DNA from: Nocardiopsis mwathae
GTDB lineage: Bacteria; Actinomycetota; Actinomycetes; Streptosporangiales; Streptosporangiaceae
Length of the DNA: 64,000 bases
NCBI RefSeq assembly: GCF_014201195.1
Contig: NZ_JACHDS010000001.1
Coordinates: forward strand, 3,224,001 to 3,288,000
Direction: 5' to 3'
Shown here: positions 1 to 8,167 of the stretch, piece by piece
Layout of the letters: each line of letters begins with the position of its first letter
Numbering within the stretch: position 1 is the first letter of the stretch
Notes under the pieces: model-generated
Told to the model about the DNA's origin: nothing
What the model saw: the letters and a program-made list of their open reading frames with translations, nothing else
Database searches by the model: none
Position numbers and translations under genes: made by a program

Positions 1-2
1 TC

Positions 3-65
3 TCACCCGCCGCAACGGACCCGCTCGCCCACTCGGCCCCGCAGATCGCCCAGGTCGCCAGGTGA
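3..65 (+). CDS. 3' end of an unidentified upstream gene (partial)
   Basis: The first bases form an open frame that runs in from outside the window and stops at TGA 63-65; its last residues read QIAQVAR. The stop overlaps the GTG start of the next gene as GTGA (62-65), a typical translational-coupling arrangement, and this overlap is the main reason to believe the frame is real. Only 20 residues are visible, too few to name a family. Confidence 0.4.
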   Translation, partial: SPAATDPLAHSAPQIAQVAR

Positions 66-934
66 GCGCGACCGGCCGTCCGACGCGGACCGCGCCCACC
101 CGCCGCTCCCTCTCCGGCCCCGACGCGCTGGCCGACAGCCTGGCGGGTGCGGTGGCGGAGGTGGGCGGACTGCTGCGTGCGTGGCGCAGTGACGCCCGGG
201 CGACACAGGGGACCTGGGAGGGGAGCCAGTTCAAGGCGGAGGCCGACACGCGGGCACACGAGGCGCTGTGCGCGCGGCTGCGGGAGATCGACCCGGGCAT
301 CCCCGTGGTCAGCGAGGAGGATCCGGGGTCGCTGCGCGGCGACCGGCCGCCGCGCTACTGGCTGATCGACCCGATCGACGGAACCGCCAGCTACGCGCAC
401 GGCTACCCGGGCTACGTCACCCAGGCCGCGCTGATGATCGGCGGGCGGCCCGCGCTGGCCGCCATCTGCGCCCCCGAGGCCGATGTGCTGTACACGGCGG
501 TGCGCGGGCGGGGCTCCGCCGCCAACGGGCGGCCGCTGCCACCCACCGCCCGCGCCGCCCCGGGGTCGGGCGTGCTGATCGACAACACCCCCGAGCCGCA
601 CGGGATCGCCCGCGAGGTGGGTGAGCGGTTCGGGTACACGCGGTACCGGGAGTGCGGCAGCATCTCGCTGAAGCTGTGCCGGGTCGCCGAGGGGGAGGCG
701 CACCTGTTCGTCAAGGACGTGCCGGTACGCGACTGGGACGTCGCCGCACCCGACCTGGTGCTGGCCGAGGTCGGCGGCCACCTGAGCCGGCTCGACGGCA
801 CCCCGTTCGCCTACCGCGGCGGCTTCCAGCACAGCGGGCTGGTCGGCGCGGCCGACCCGGGGACGGGCGCCGAAGTCGCGGCATGGTGCGCGGCGCGGCC
901 GTCCGCCGACACCGACGCGGCCGATCCCCCCTGA
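62..934 (+). CDS. inositol monophosphatase / CysQ-like 3'(2'),5'-bisphosphate nucleotidase family protein
   Basis: This is a 290-residue protein of the Mg-dependent, Li-sensitive phosphatase family, whose members remove a phosphate from inositol phosphates, histidinol phosphate or 3'-phosphoadenosine 5'-phosphate. The metal-binding signatures are visible: SEED at residues 84-87, DPIDGT at 103-108 and the C-terminal WDVAAPD at about 225-231, all in the expected order and spacing. The N-terminal 20 or so residues are a low-complexity, Arg/Thr-rich extension. The GTG start overlaps the stop of the preceding frame, so the two are probably co-translated. Which substrate is used cannot be read from the sequence; histidinol phosphatase or inositol-phosphate phosphatase are alternatives to CysQ. 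Confidence 0.85.
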   Translation: MSATGRPTRTAPTRRSLSGPDALADSLAGAVAEVGGLLRAWRSDARATQGTWEGSQFKAEADTRAHEALCARLREIDPGIPVVSEEDPGSLRGDRPPRYWLIDPIDGTASYAHGYPGYVTQAALMIGGRPALAAICAPEADVLYTAVRGRGSAANGRPLPPTARAAPGSGVLIDNTPEPHGIAREVGERFGYTRYRECGSISLKLCRVAEGEAHLFVKDVPVRDWDVAAPDLVLAEVGGHLSRLDGTPFAYRGGFQHSGLVGAADPGTGAEVAAWCAARPSADTDAADPP

Positions 935-1025
935 GCCGGGACCCGCGGGGGTGCCGCCGGATGTCCTACTTCGGCCGTACGGCCGATCTGGACCTCCGGC
1001 GGAGGAAAGCCGCATTCCCAGCGGA

Positions 1026-1031
1026 CTAGCA
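1026..1031 (+). promoter_or_regulatory. candidate -10 box TAGCAT
   Basis: TAGCAT matches the actinobacterial TAnnnT -10 pattern and lies about 94 nt before the ATG at 1125, in the only sizeable gap before the DUF1707 genes. It would give a leader of roughly 85 nt. No convincing -35 is seen. Confidence 0.35.
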
Positions 1032-1124
1032 TGGCGGTGAGGTGGCCGCCGTTTCCCCACGGGAACACCCGCCCGGGCCGGGGCGGCGCGTGCGGCGGTG
1101 CAGGTACGAGGAGGGGCCGGGAGC

Positions 1125-1604
1125 ATGAGTTCCGATATCACACCGCACAGCGGCATGCGCGCGTCCGACGCCGACCGCGACGCGGTGGCGCAGCGGCTGG
1201 CCTCGGCGCTGTCGGAGGGGCGGCTCGACCTCGCCGAGTACGAGCGCCGCCTGGACACGGCCATGACCGCGACCGTCATGGGCGAACTTCAGCCCCTCAC
1301 CGCCGATCTGCCGACACCCGCGCGCCCCGAGGAGCAGCCCGTCGACCTGGCCGCGGTGGGCGAGCGGGACGCCGCCCCGTCGGCGTGGCGCGAATGGTTC
1401 GACGAGTGGCGCTGGTGGCTGGGCGGCGCGATCATCATGATCGGGATCTGGGGCGCCACCAGCCTGAGCGCCGGGGAGTTCCAGCACTTCTGGCCGGCCA
1501 TCCCGCTGGGCATCTGGGCCGCCATCCTCATCGCCCATGTCGTCTTTCCGTCCGACCATGGCAAGAAGAGGGACAGGAAAGACAAAGAAGACGACTGGTA
1601 CTGA
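1125..1604 (+). CDS. DUF1707 domain membrane protein (first of a tandem pair)
   Basis: The protein has 159 residues. Its N-terminal 55 residues carry the DUF1707 signature (MRASDADRDAVAQRL, then EGRLDLAEYERRLDTA), a small helical domain seen at the N-terminus of many actinobacterial membrane proteins. After a linker, a Trp-rich segment (FDEWRWWLGG) leads into two predicted membrane helices, followed by a charged Lys/Asp-rich tail. ATG 1125 is chosen because GAGGGG stands about 9 nt upstream and the conserved domain begins soon after; an in-frame GTG at 1098 is possible but lacks a binding site. It is paralogous to the next gene. The molecular function is unknown. Confidence 0.8.
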   Translation: MSSDITPHSGMRASDADRDAVAQRLASALSEGRLDLAEYERRLDTAMTATVMGELQPLTADLPTPARPEEQPVDLAAVGERDAAPSAWREWFDEWRWWLGGAIIMIGIWGATSLSAGEFQHFWPAIPLGIWAAILIAHVVFPSDHGKKRDRKDKEDDWY

Positions 1605-1747
1605 GGGCGAAGGACCTCGTCGGGGGGCCGGAAGTCCGTGGGCGGCGCGGCCGCCGCGACATGACTCTGGCGGAACCGGTGCCTTTTCTCGGCCCGGCCC
1701 GCGGCGTATCGTGAGTGTCGCCAGCATCCTGCCGCAGGGGGTGGGCG

Positions 1748-2197
1748 TTGGACGACGATCGCGTCCCGGAAAGCCAGATGCGCGCCTCGGACGCCGACCG
1801 CGATGCTGTGGCCGAACGGCTCGCGACGGCCCTCACCGAGGGCCGACTCGACCTGGCCGAGTACGAGCTCCGGCTCGACAGGGCGATGCACGCGGTCGTC
1901 CTCGGTGAGCTGCGGGCCCTGACGGCCGACCTCCCGGTGCCTCCGGAACCCGCGGACGAGTCGGACGGCGACCTCGTCGCCGCGGGGCGGGCCGCCCTGT
2001 CGCCCTGGCGGGACTGGGTGGACGAGTGGCGCTGGTGGCTGGGGGGCGCCGTGATCATGACCGGGATCTGGGGCGTCACCAGCATCATGGGGGGCGCTCT
2101 GCTCCCGTTCTGGCCGCTGGTCCCACTGGGGATCTGGGCCGCCATCCTGGTCGCCGCGGCCATCTGGCCGGATGAGAGCACCGGCAGCCGCACGTGA
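1748..2197 (+). CDS. DUF1707 domain membrane protein (second of a tandem pair)
   Basis: This 149-residue paralogue of the preceding gene keeps the same order: DUF1707 (MRASDADRDAVAERL, EGRLDLAEYELRLD), acidic linker, WVDEWRWWLGG motif, then two predicted membrane helices. The strongest identity is in the DUF1707 block and around the Trp-rich motif; the linker and tail differ, and the charged C-terminal tail of the first copy is missing. I prefer TTG 1748, preceded by a GCAGGGGG site; an in-frame GTG at 1715 would add 11 residues with no visible ribosome-binding site. The pair probably arose by tandem duplication and may interact through the membrane segments, which is inference. Confidence 0.75.
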   Translation: MDDDRVPESQMRASDADRDAVAERLATALTEGRLDLAEYELRLDRAMHAVVLGELRALTADLPVPPEPADESDGDLVAAGRAALSPWRDWVDEWRWWLGGAVIMTGIWGVTSIMGGALLPFWPLVPLGIWAAILVAAAIWPDESTGSRT

Positions 2198-2210
2198 GCG
2201 CCGGAGCGGC

Positions 2211-2705
2211 TCAGCCTGCGGCGTGCAGCCAGCGCACCGGGGCGCCGTCCCCGGCGTAGCGGAACGGCTCCAGCTCTTCGTCCCAGACCCGGCCGGTCAG
2301 CCGGTCGAGCTCCTCGGCGAGATCGGCCTCGTGGGCCGCGGCCCGCTCCATGGCGTTGCGCAGCCGCGCCTCCGACACCATGACCTCACCCGACGCACTG
2401 GTCACCGCGGTGAAGATGCCGAGGGTCGGCGTGTAGCTGTAGCGCGCGCCGTCACACCCCACGGTCGCCTCTTCGGTCACCTCGAAGCGCAACCGCTGCC
2501 AGCCGTTCAACGCCGAGGCGATCGCGCCCGAAAGACCGGGAGCCCCCTGCCAGTTCAGCTCGGCACGGTGGGTGCCGGGCGCCGCCGGCTGGTCGTCCCA
2601 GTCGAGTTTCACAGGTACGCCGACCACACCCGCGACCGCCCACTCGACGTGTGGGCACAGCGCCGCGGGCGCGGAGTGGACGTACAAGACGCCACGTGCG
2701 GACAC
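2211..2705 (-). CDS. DUF3145 family protein
   Basis: The 164-residue product matches the actinobacterial DUF3145 family. The N-terminus (RGVLYVHSAPAALCPHVEWAV) is highly characteristic, and the length is typical. No signal peptide or membrane helix is present, so it should be cytosolic; the biochemical role of the family is not known. The GTG start is preceded by an AGGAGG-type ribosome-binding site about 4 nt away. It faces the second DUF1707 gene tail to tail with a 13-bp gap and is divergent from the sigma factor gene, sharing a roughly 235-bp promoter region with it. Confidence 0.9.
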   Translation of the reverse strand: MSARGVLYVHSAPAALCPHVEWAVAGVVGVPVKLDWDDQPAAPGTHRAELNWQGAPGLSGAIASALNGWQRLRFEVTEEATVGCDGARYSYTPTLGIFTAVTSASGEVMVSEARLRNAMERAAAHEADLAEELDRLTGRVWDEELEPFRYAGDGAPVRWLHAAG

Positions 2706-2940
2706 CGAACCTCCTGATACGAACGAGTGCGCTTCCCCGACGCCCTCGTATCCGCAGAGGAGCCGTCCGTGTAGGTATGAGTTCTCCTCGGCCTATTGTG
2801 CCGCATGGACCCCACAGGCACCAGGTCATCGTCGCCCCGAAGATCCGGCTCCTTCTCCGGCTACGGCGGTGACCCTTCGGCTACGGTGATTCCCGTTCTC
2901 CCGTGTGCATGCGGGAGCAGCGAGTCTAGCGGGGGTGCGG

Positions 2941-3531
2941 GTGAGTGACCAGCCCTGGGCGGAGATGGCCACCGGCGAACTGGTGAAGCGAGCGCTGGAC
3001 GACGCCGTGGCGCTGGAGCACCTCATCGCCAGATTCGCCCGCAGGGTCCGCTCGGTGGTGCGCTTCTACGGCATGTCGGTCCACGACGCCCAGGACGCCG
3101 AGCAGACCGTCTGGCTCGGCTTGTGGCAGCACCTCGCGGCGATCCGCACCCCCGAGCATGTCGGCGCGTGGCTTGCCGCAGCCACCCACAACGCCTGCCG
3201 CAAGCAGCTGCGGCTGGCCCGGCGCCTCGCTCTGGCGGACCCCGTCCACCTCGACGCCTTCGACGTCGGCGCGTCCGGGCAGGCGCGTACGCCCGAGGAG
3301 CACCTGCTGGCCGCGGAACGGCGCCGCCGCGTCCGTGCGGCCATCCTGGAGCTGGGGGAACCGGACCGGACCATCGCCGTTCTGGAGCTGTGCGGGCCGC
3401 GCTCGCCGGCGGCGTCGGTCGCGGACTTCACCGGTCTGCCCATCGCCGAGGTACCCAATGCGCGGCGCCGTGTCAGACGGCGGCTGCGGCGCCTGCTGAT
3501 CGACGAGCAACACGGCGGGGAGTGTCCGTGA
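2941..3531 (+). CDS. sigma-70 family (ECF-like) RNA polymerase sigma factor of a CHAT-protease locus
   Basis: The product of about 196 residues has the two-domain layout of a small sigma factor: a sigma-2 region (residues about 20-85, with VRFYGMSVHDAQDAEQTVWLGLW and a WLAAATHNACRK segment) and a C-terminal helical region with an HTH-like SVADFTGLPIAEVPNARRRVRRRLRRLL tail. It should redirect RNA polymerase to alternative promoters. GTG 2941 is chosen because GGGGG lies 5 nt upstream; in-frame GTGs at 2905 and 2935 are alternatives. No anti-sigma factor with a zinc-finger or membrane domain follows. Instead two genes follow on the same strand, a small beta-rich protein and a TPR-CHAT protein, suggesting this sigma factor belongs to a dedicated signalling unit. 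Confidence 0.8.
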   Translation: MSDQPWAEMATGELVKRALDDAVALEHLIARFARRVRSVVRFYGMSVHDAQDAEQTVWLGLWQHLAAIRTPEHVGAWLAAATHNACRKQLRLARRLALADPVHLDAFDVGASGQARTPEEHLLAAERRRRVRAAILELGEPDRTIAVLELCGPRSPAASVADFTGLPIAEVPNARRRVRRRLRRLLIDEQHGGECP

Positions 3532-3532
3532 G

Positions 3533-4087
3533 ATGACCGGTGAGGACAGGGCAGGGGCCATGGACGGCCCGCAGCCGCAGGACGGCCGCGCCCGGGCGCA
3601 CGGCGCGGCGCCCGAGGAGCCGTGGGACGCGGTCCTGGACGAACGGATCGCCGGGCTGTGGGGGGAGGGGACCGCCACCGGCGACCCGGCATCGGCCGAG
3701 ATCCGCGCCACCGCCCGCACGGTCTACGCGGCCCGCGCGGAGGGCGGGATCATCGCCGAGGTGGTCAACGACTCCGTGGACGACCCGCCGAGTGACCTGC
3801 GCGCCGTCGCCGACCTCGCGGCCTCCCCCCGCTACGTGCGTTTCCACGCGGCGGGGCTGACGGTGCGGTTGGAGGTCGCGGTCGCCGACGACGGCCGCGA
3901 CATCGTGGGCCGGGTCAGCCCGACCGACGTGACCGGTGTCGAGGTCCGCTGGCCGGGCGGCTCGATGCGGCGGGAGATCGACGAGTCCGGCAGCTTCGCC
4001 GCCCGCGCGGTCCCCCGCGGCCCGGTCAGCATCCGCCTCCACCGCGCCGCCGGACCGTGCGTCAGCACCCCGTGGCTGGCGTACTGA
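3533..4087 (+). CDS. small beta-rich protein between sigma factor and CHAT protein, unknown function
   Basis: ATG 3533 lies 1 nt after the sigma factor stop codon, so the two genes are almost certainly co-translated. The 184-residue product has a charged N-terminal third (about residues 1-75) and a C-terminal half dominated by short alternating hydrophobic stretches (VRFHAAGLTVRLEVAV, DIVGRVSP, GVEVRWPGG, SFAARAVPRGPVSIRL). This is the pattern of a compact beta-sandwich, perhaps immunoglobulin- or transthyretin-like; that fold assignment is inference. There is no zinc-finger or transmembrane anti-sigma signature. Position suggests it modulates the sigma factor or is a partner or substrate of the CHAT protein. 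I do not recognise a named family. Confidence 0.65.
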   Translation: MTGEDRAGAMDGPQPQDGRARAHGAAPEEPWDAVLDERIAGLWGEGTATGDPASAEIRATARTVYAARAEGGIIAEVVNDSVDDPPSDLRAVADLAASPRYVRFHAAGLTVRLEVAVADDGRDIVGRVSPTDVTGVEVRWPGGSMRREIDESGSFAARAVPRGPVSIRLHRAAGPCVSTPWLAY

Positions 4088-4231
4088 AAAAGGACCCGGC
4101 AGGAACGACGGATGGGGACGGGCCGCAGGACGTCCGATCAGCGGCGATTTTCCGACGCACGGTGACGAACGGGACGGTCCGGCCGGTGGATCGCGGATCT
4201 CCCCCTCCCATAACGGGATCACGGGCTGCTA

Positions 4232-4244
4232 TCACTGGCAGTGA
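4232..4244. promoter_or_regulatory. 13-bp perfect palindrome upstream of the CHAT gene
   Basis: TCACTGGCAGTGA is a perfect palindrome around a 3-nt centre, located 85 nt before the CHAT start. A second small hairpin (TCCGCC/GGCGGA, 4248-4263) follows at once. It lies in a 241-bp gap that otherwise shows nothing coding. It could be an operator for a dimeric regulator or the apex of a transcript hairpin. Confidence 0.35.
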
Positions 4245-4328
4245 CGCTCCGCCGACAGGCGGACGGGGACGGACGCTTCGCCGTCCAGGCGTCGCCCAGC
4301 ACGATCGTCGCGTGCGAAAGGCTCTTCG

Positions 4329-6824
4329 ATGGCGGATCCGCAGCATGTCGATGTCCACCTGCCGGTCATGCTCGTCGCACGGGACCCGCGCCGGGCGCGG
4401 ACGCGCGCCGAGCGCATGCTCGCCGACTCCCCGGAGCCCGTGACCAGAGCCGTTGCGCTGCGCATCCTCGGGGTGGCGCAGCGGGAGTTCGGTGACACCG
4501 CCGGCGCGCACCGGACCCTGCGCATGGCGGCGGCCGTCGCGACCCGGGCGGGGGCCGACGAGCACGCAGCGCACGCCCGGACGTCGCGCCTGGGTCTGCT
4601 GGCGCTGCGCGGTGGCGGCGGGGTGGCCGGGGCCGCACTGGACCGCATGGCGGCGTCCACCCCGTCGACCCGCGCACCGGCACTGCTCCACCAGGGTGTC
4701 GCGGCCGCCCAGCGCGGGCATTTCGGTCCGGCCCTCGCCTTCTTCGACGCCGCACTCGCCGAACTGGGCCGCGGCGCCTACGACCGGATGCTGCCGGGCG
4801 TACTCAGCAACCGCGGGCTGGCGCTGATGTACTCCGGCCGCCTGGAGGAGTCGGCCGAGGACCTGCACCGGGCGCTGGCGCTGGCCGAGCGCCACGCGCT
4901 GGACTACCTGCGCGGGATCACCCTGCAGAACCTCGGCTGCCTGGCCACGCGGCGAGGCGACATCTCCGCCGCCGTCGCGAGCTTCCGTAGTGCCGCGCGG
5001 CTGGTGCCCGAGCACCGCGGGGCGGGGCTGCGCCTCGACCACACCGACGCGCTGCTGGCCGCCGGCATGTTCGGCGAGGCCCGAAAGGTCCTCCTCGGCA
5101 CCGCGGTGGAGAGCGCCTACGCGGACGAGATCACCGCCCGGCTGCTGCGCGCCAAGATCCACCTGGGCCGCGAGGAGCGGCGCGCCGCCCGCGACCAGGC
5201 GCTGCGAGTGCGGGCCCGATGCGCCCCGGGCTCGCTGTGGGCACGGCTCGCGGACCAGGTGGCGTGGTCCGCGCTGCACCTCCCGGGAACCGCGCCGGCC
5301 CCCGGGCGGGGCGCGGTTCCCCGCTCTCGGCCTGCCGCGGCGCCACCCGCCGGACCACCCGGCCGCACCGCGGCCGGAGGAGCGGCTCCGGCCCTCGCAC
5401 GCTGTGTGTCCAGCGCGCCGCTGGGTCCGCTGTCCCCGGAGGTGCTCGCCCCGAGGCATGCCGACGCGCTGCGCGCGATCGCCGCGGGCGACCACGTCGG
5501 GGCGCGGCGTGAACTGCTGCGCGCGGCGGACGACGGCCCGCAGGAGGCCCCGGCCGTGCACCACCTGGAGTTGCTGGCCCACCAGCACGCCCATGAGCGC
5601 GAGGTGGCGGCCGCCGGGGCGCGCGGCGCGCTGGACCAGGGGAACGCCGCTGCCGCCCTGGACTGGGTCGAGCACGGACGCGCGCTCTTCAGCGTCCCCG
5701 GGCGCTGCCGGGACCGGGCCTGGAAGGGGGTGCTGGACCGGTGCCGGGAGGCGTTCGCACGGGCCCGTAGCGGGGACGACGGCGCCGCGATCGAGCTGCG
5801 GCGGCTCACCGCCGTCCTCGGCCCTGCCCAGTGGCACACGGGCTGCGCCGCCGCGGGGGCGGGAGGTCCGGCGCCCTGGCCCGGCAGCACCGACCTCGCC
5901 GGGCTGCTGGGGCGCCGGGTGCTGGTCTGCTACGCCCAGCCGCACGGTGTCCCGGCCGCGATCACGGTCGTCGACGGGCACGTGGCGGCTCACCCGCTCC
6001 CGCCGCTGCGCGTGATCGAGGACGCCGTGTGCCGGATGAACGGGGTCGCCCGGATGAACTCCCGCGGCGATGCCGCGGACGGTGCGGGCCTCGCCGCGGC
6101 CGCCGCACAGGTCGAGCGGCTTCTGCTCGCCCCGCTCGCCGGGGTTCCCGACGACCGGCCGCTGGTGATCGCGCCGGCGCCGTTCGCCGAGGCGCTGCCG
6201 TGGGGGCTGCTGCCCGCGCTGCGGGGGCGGGAGGTGAGCGTGGTCCCCTCGGGGCGGGCGTGGCTGGCGTGCCGTGCCCGTTCCCGCGCCGTGGCCCACC
6301 GGGCGCCGCGGGCGCTGCTCGCGGCCGGCGGCGACCTGGGAACGGCGGTCGCGGAGGTCCGGTCGCTGCACCGCCGCCATCCCGGGGCCGAGGTGCTCAC
6401 CGGTCCGGACGCCCGGGTGGGCGCGGTGCTGGACGGGCTGGCGCGCTGCGACCTCGCACACATCGTCGCGCACGGACTGGTGCCGGCCGGTGCCCCCATG
6501 CTGTCCGGGCTCGCGCTCGCGGACGGGCCGCTCTTCGCCTACGACCTGGAATCGCTGCCCGAGGTCCCGGCCGTGACGGTGCTGTCCTCGTGCCGTGTGG
6601 GCACGGCCGCCCCCTCGCCGGCGGGCGTGCGGCTGGGTTTCGCCGCGGCGCTGCTCGCTCTGGGCGGAGCCACCGTCGTCGCGGGCGTCCTGCCGGTCCG
6701 CGACCGGGGCACACCGGCCGCCATGGAACGCTTCCATTCCGCCCTCGCCTCGGGTTCCGCCCCGGCCCGAGCGGTCGCCGACCACCTCGCCGACGCCGGC
6801 TTCCTCTGCTTCGGCGCCGGGTGA
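4329..6824 (+). CDS. TPR repeat protein with C-terminal CHAT (caspase-like) protease domain
   Basis: The 831-residue protein has an N-terminal alpha-helical half with tetratricopeptide-like repeats (clear around residues 115-230, e.g. LSNRGLALMYSGRLEESAEDLHRAL and LQNLGCLATRRGD), an Ala/Pro/Gly-rich linker near 325-360, more helical repeats, and a C-terminal CHAT domain from about residue 520. The predicted catalytic dyad is present: His715 in HIVAHG and Cys755 in VLSSCRVG, followed by the typical GFAAALLALGGATVVAGVLPVRD segment. CHAT proteins are clan CD cysteine peptidases; several known ones are activated through their repeat regions to cleave partner proteins. The gene follows the sigma factor and beta-rich protein by 241 bp on the same strand. 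Substrate and trigger are unknown. Confidence 0.85.
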   Translation: MADPQHVDVHLPVMLVARDPRRARTRAERMLADSPEPVTRAVALRILGVAQREFGDTAGAHRTLRMAAAVATRAGADEHAAHARTSRLGLLALRGGGGVAGAALDRMAASTPSTRAPALLHQGVAAAQRGHFGPALAFFDAALAELGRGAYDRMLPGVLSNRGLALMYSGRLEESAEDLHRALALAERHALDYLRGITLQNLGCLATRRGDISAAVASFRSAARLVPEHRGAGLRLDHTDALLAAGMFGEARKVLLGTAVESAYADEITARLLRAKIHLGREERRAARDQALRVRARCAPGSLWARLADQVAWSALHLPGTAPAPGRGAVPRSRPAAAPPAGPPGRTAAGGAAPALARCVSSAPLGPLSPEVLAPRHADALRAIAAGDHVGARRELLRAADDGPQEAPAVHHLELLAHQHAHEREVAAAGARGALDQGNAAAALDWVEHGRALFSVPGRCRDRAWKGVLDRCREAFARARSGDDGAAIELRRLTAVLGPAQWHTGCAAAGAGGPAPWPGSTDLAGLLGRRVLVCYAQPHGVPAAITVVDGHVAAHPLPPLRVIEDAVCRMNGVARMNSRGDAADGAGLAAAAAQVERLLLAPLAGVPDDRPLVIAPAPFAEALPWGLLPALRGREVSVVPSGRAWLACRARSRAVAHRAPRALLAAGGDLGTAVAEVRSLHRRHPGAEVLTGPDARVGAVLDGLARCDLAHIVAHGLVPAGAPMLSGLALADGPLFAYDLESLPEVPAVTVLSSCRVGTAAPSPAGVRLGFAAALLALGGATVVAGVLPVRDRGTPAAMERFHSALASGSAPARAVADHLADAGFLCFGAG

Positions 6825-6892
6825 GGCGCGGCCGGGGCTCGCCGCGGCGCCGTCACGAGTCGCCGTTCCGCCTGTTCGGGATGGCCGGTCGG

Positions 6893-6898
6893 TACCGT
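6893..6898 (+). promoter_or_regulatory. candidate -10 box TACCGT, leaderless promoter of the DUF2203 gene
   Basis: TACCGT ends 6 nt before ATG 6905, so transcription would begin at or within 1 nt of the start codon. The gene has no Shine-Dalgarno sequence, as expected for a leaderless mRNA. Confidence 0.45.
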
Positions 6899-6904
6899 GA
6901 ACCC

Positions 6905-7330
6905 ATGAGCGACGACGATGTTCCCCCGGTCGCGGCCGGAGGGAAGGGCGGACCCGACGAGCCGCACGTGTTCACCCTGGAGGAGGCACGCGCCCTGATG
7001 CCCGAGGTGCGCAAGCACGTCGACGAGTTCGTTCGGCTCCGCGCCGACCTGGCCGAGCACGCCGCCGACCTGCGGATCTCCGGTAGCTCGCCGCTGGGCG
7101 GTGTGCCGGAGCTCAAGGCGATGGAGGCCCGGTTCAGCGAGCTGCACGCCTGGTTCCCCGACCACGGCATCGAGGTGAAGAACCTGGCGCCGGTGCTCAT
7201 CGACTTCCCCGCGCTTCTGGACGGGGCCGCGGTGCGGCTGTGCTGGCTGGAGGGCGAGCCGGAGCTCGCCTGGTACCACCGCAGCGAGCTGGGCTTCATC
7301 GGCCGACGCCCGCTGCCGCGCGACCGCTGA
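6905..7330 (+). CDS. DUF2203 family protein
   Basis: This is a 141-residue cytosolic protein with the DUF2203 hallmarks: FTLEEARALMPEVRKHVDEF near the N-terminus, then a central KNLAPVLIDFPALLDG segment and a C-terminal VRLCWLEGEPELAWYHRSELGFIGRRPL. It is mostly helical with a short, highly conserved C-terminal block. The family is widespread but has no assigned activity. ATG 6905 is chosen because a -10-like box sits just upstream and because the conserved domain starts at about residue 23. The gene converges on the metallo-hydrolase gene across a 177-bp gap. Confidence 0.85.
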   Translation: MSDDDVPPVAAGGKGGPDEPHVFTLEEARALMPEVRKHVDEFVRLRADLAEHAADLRISGSSPLGGVPELKAMEARFSELHAWFPDHGIEVKNLAPVLIDFPALLDGAAVRLCWLEGEPELAWYHRSELGFIGRRPLPRDR

Positions 7331-7380
7331 ACCCCCGCCCGGGCCGTCGATCCCGGCAAAGTGCTCCGGATGCCGCCGGT

Positions 7381-7406
7381 GGTCGGCAGTGGTCGGCAGT
7401 GGTCGG
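7381..7406. repeat. 10-bp direct repeat, about 2.6 units
   Basis: GGTCGGCAGT is repeated head to tail twice and partly a third time, in the gap between the convergent DUF2203 and metallo-hydrolase genes. No function is visible; slippage within GC-rich intergenic DNA is the simplest explanation. Confidence 0.5.
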
Positions 7407-7507
7407 TGCGCGCCACCGAGATCGGCGCCGGACCCGGTGGCGGCGCGGCGGGCCCCCGGCGCCCCGGCGCGGTCTCCGCGGGGGCGTCGGGGGCCCGGAA
7501 CGGGTGG

Positions 7508-8161
7508 TCACCAGCCGCGATCGCGCCACTCTCCCAGGTGCGGGCGTTCCGCCCCGAGCGTGGTGTCCTTACCGTGGCCCGGATAGACCCATGTGTCGTC
7601 GGGCAGCACGGCGAAGACGCGCTCATCCACGTCGTCGATCAGGGACCGGAAGTCCTCCGGCGCCCAGGTCTTGCCGACGCCTCCGGGGAACAGGCTGTCC
7701 CCGGTGAACAGGTGGGTGCACCCGTGCGGGTCGTCGTAGCGCAGGGCGATCGAGCCGGGGGTGTGGCCGCGCAGGTGGATGACCTCCAGGGCGCACTCGC
7801 CGACGGGGATCCGCTGGCCGTGCTCGACCGGTTCGTCCACCGACACCGGCAGCTCTCCCGCGTCCGCCGGGTGGGCGACGGTCCGGGCACCGGTCGTGCC
7901 GACGACTTCGGCCAGTGCCTGCCAGTGGTCGTGGTGGCGGTGGGTGGTGACCACCCGTTGCAGCCCCCCGTCGCCGACGAGTTCGAGGAGGCGGTCGGCC
8001 TCGTTGGCGGCATCGATGAGCACCGCGTCCCCGGTGCGCCGGCAGCGCAGCAGGTAGGCGTTGTTGTCCATCGGCCCCACGGCGAGCTTGGCGATGAGGA
8101 GCTCGGGCAGTTCGCGTATGTCGGCGGGCCCACCGACCCGCGTATCTCCGGAATAACTCAC
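7508..8161 (-). CDS. MBL-fold metallo-hydrolase (glyoxalase II-like)
   Basis: The 217-residue protein carries the metallo-beta-lactamase motif THRHHDHW at about residues 93-100, a second metal ligand in the GHTPGSIAL segment, an Asp ligand in FTGDSLFPGGVGK and a His in VYPGHGKDT. The family binds two metal ions and hydrolyses thioesters, lactones or similar bonds; the FTGDxLF and PGHG motifs resemble glyoxalase II-type hydrolases. It has no signal peptide. It starts with GTG 8161, whose upstream bases contain a TGTAAT box overlapping the 3' end of the crotonase gene, so it may have its own leaderless transcript as well as read-through from upstream. Confidence 0.88.
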   Translation of the reverse strand: MSYSGDTRVGGPADIRELPELLIAKLAVGPMDNNAYLLRCRRTGDAVLIDAANEADRLLELVGDGGLQRVVTTHRHHDHWQALAEVVGTTGARTVAHPADAGELPVSVDEPVEHGQRIPVGECALEVIHLRGHTPGSIALRYDDPHGCTHLFTGDSLFPGGVGKTWAPEDFRSLIDDVDERVFAVLPDDTWVYPGHGKDTTLGAERPHLGEWRDRGW

Positions 8162-8167
8162 GCCCCC

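Noticed and set aside
4062-6785. A 907-codon open frame on the minus strand antisense to the TPR-CHAT gene
   Set aside because: It mirrors the real gene in another frame of high-GC DNA; its translation is dominated by Arg, Gly, Gln and His with no domain, while the plus-strand frame has TPR and CHAT motifs.
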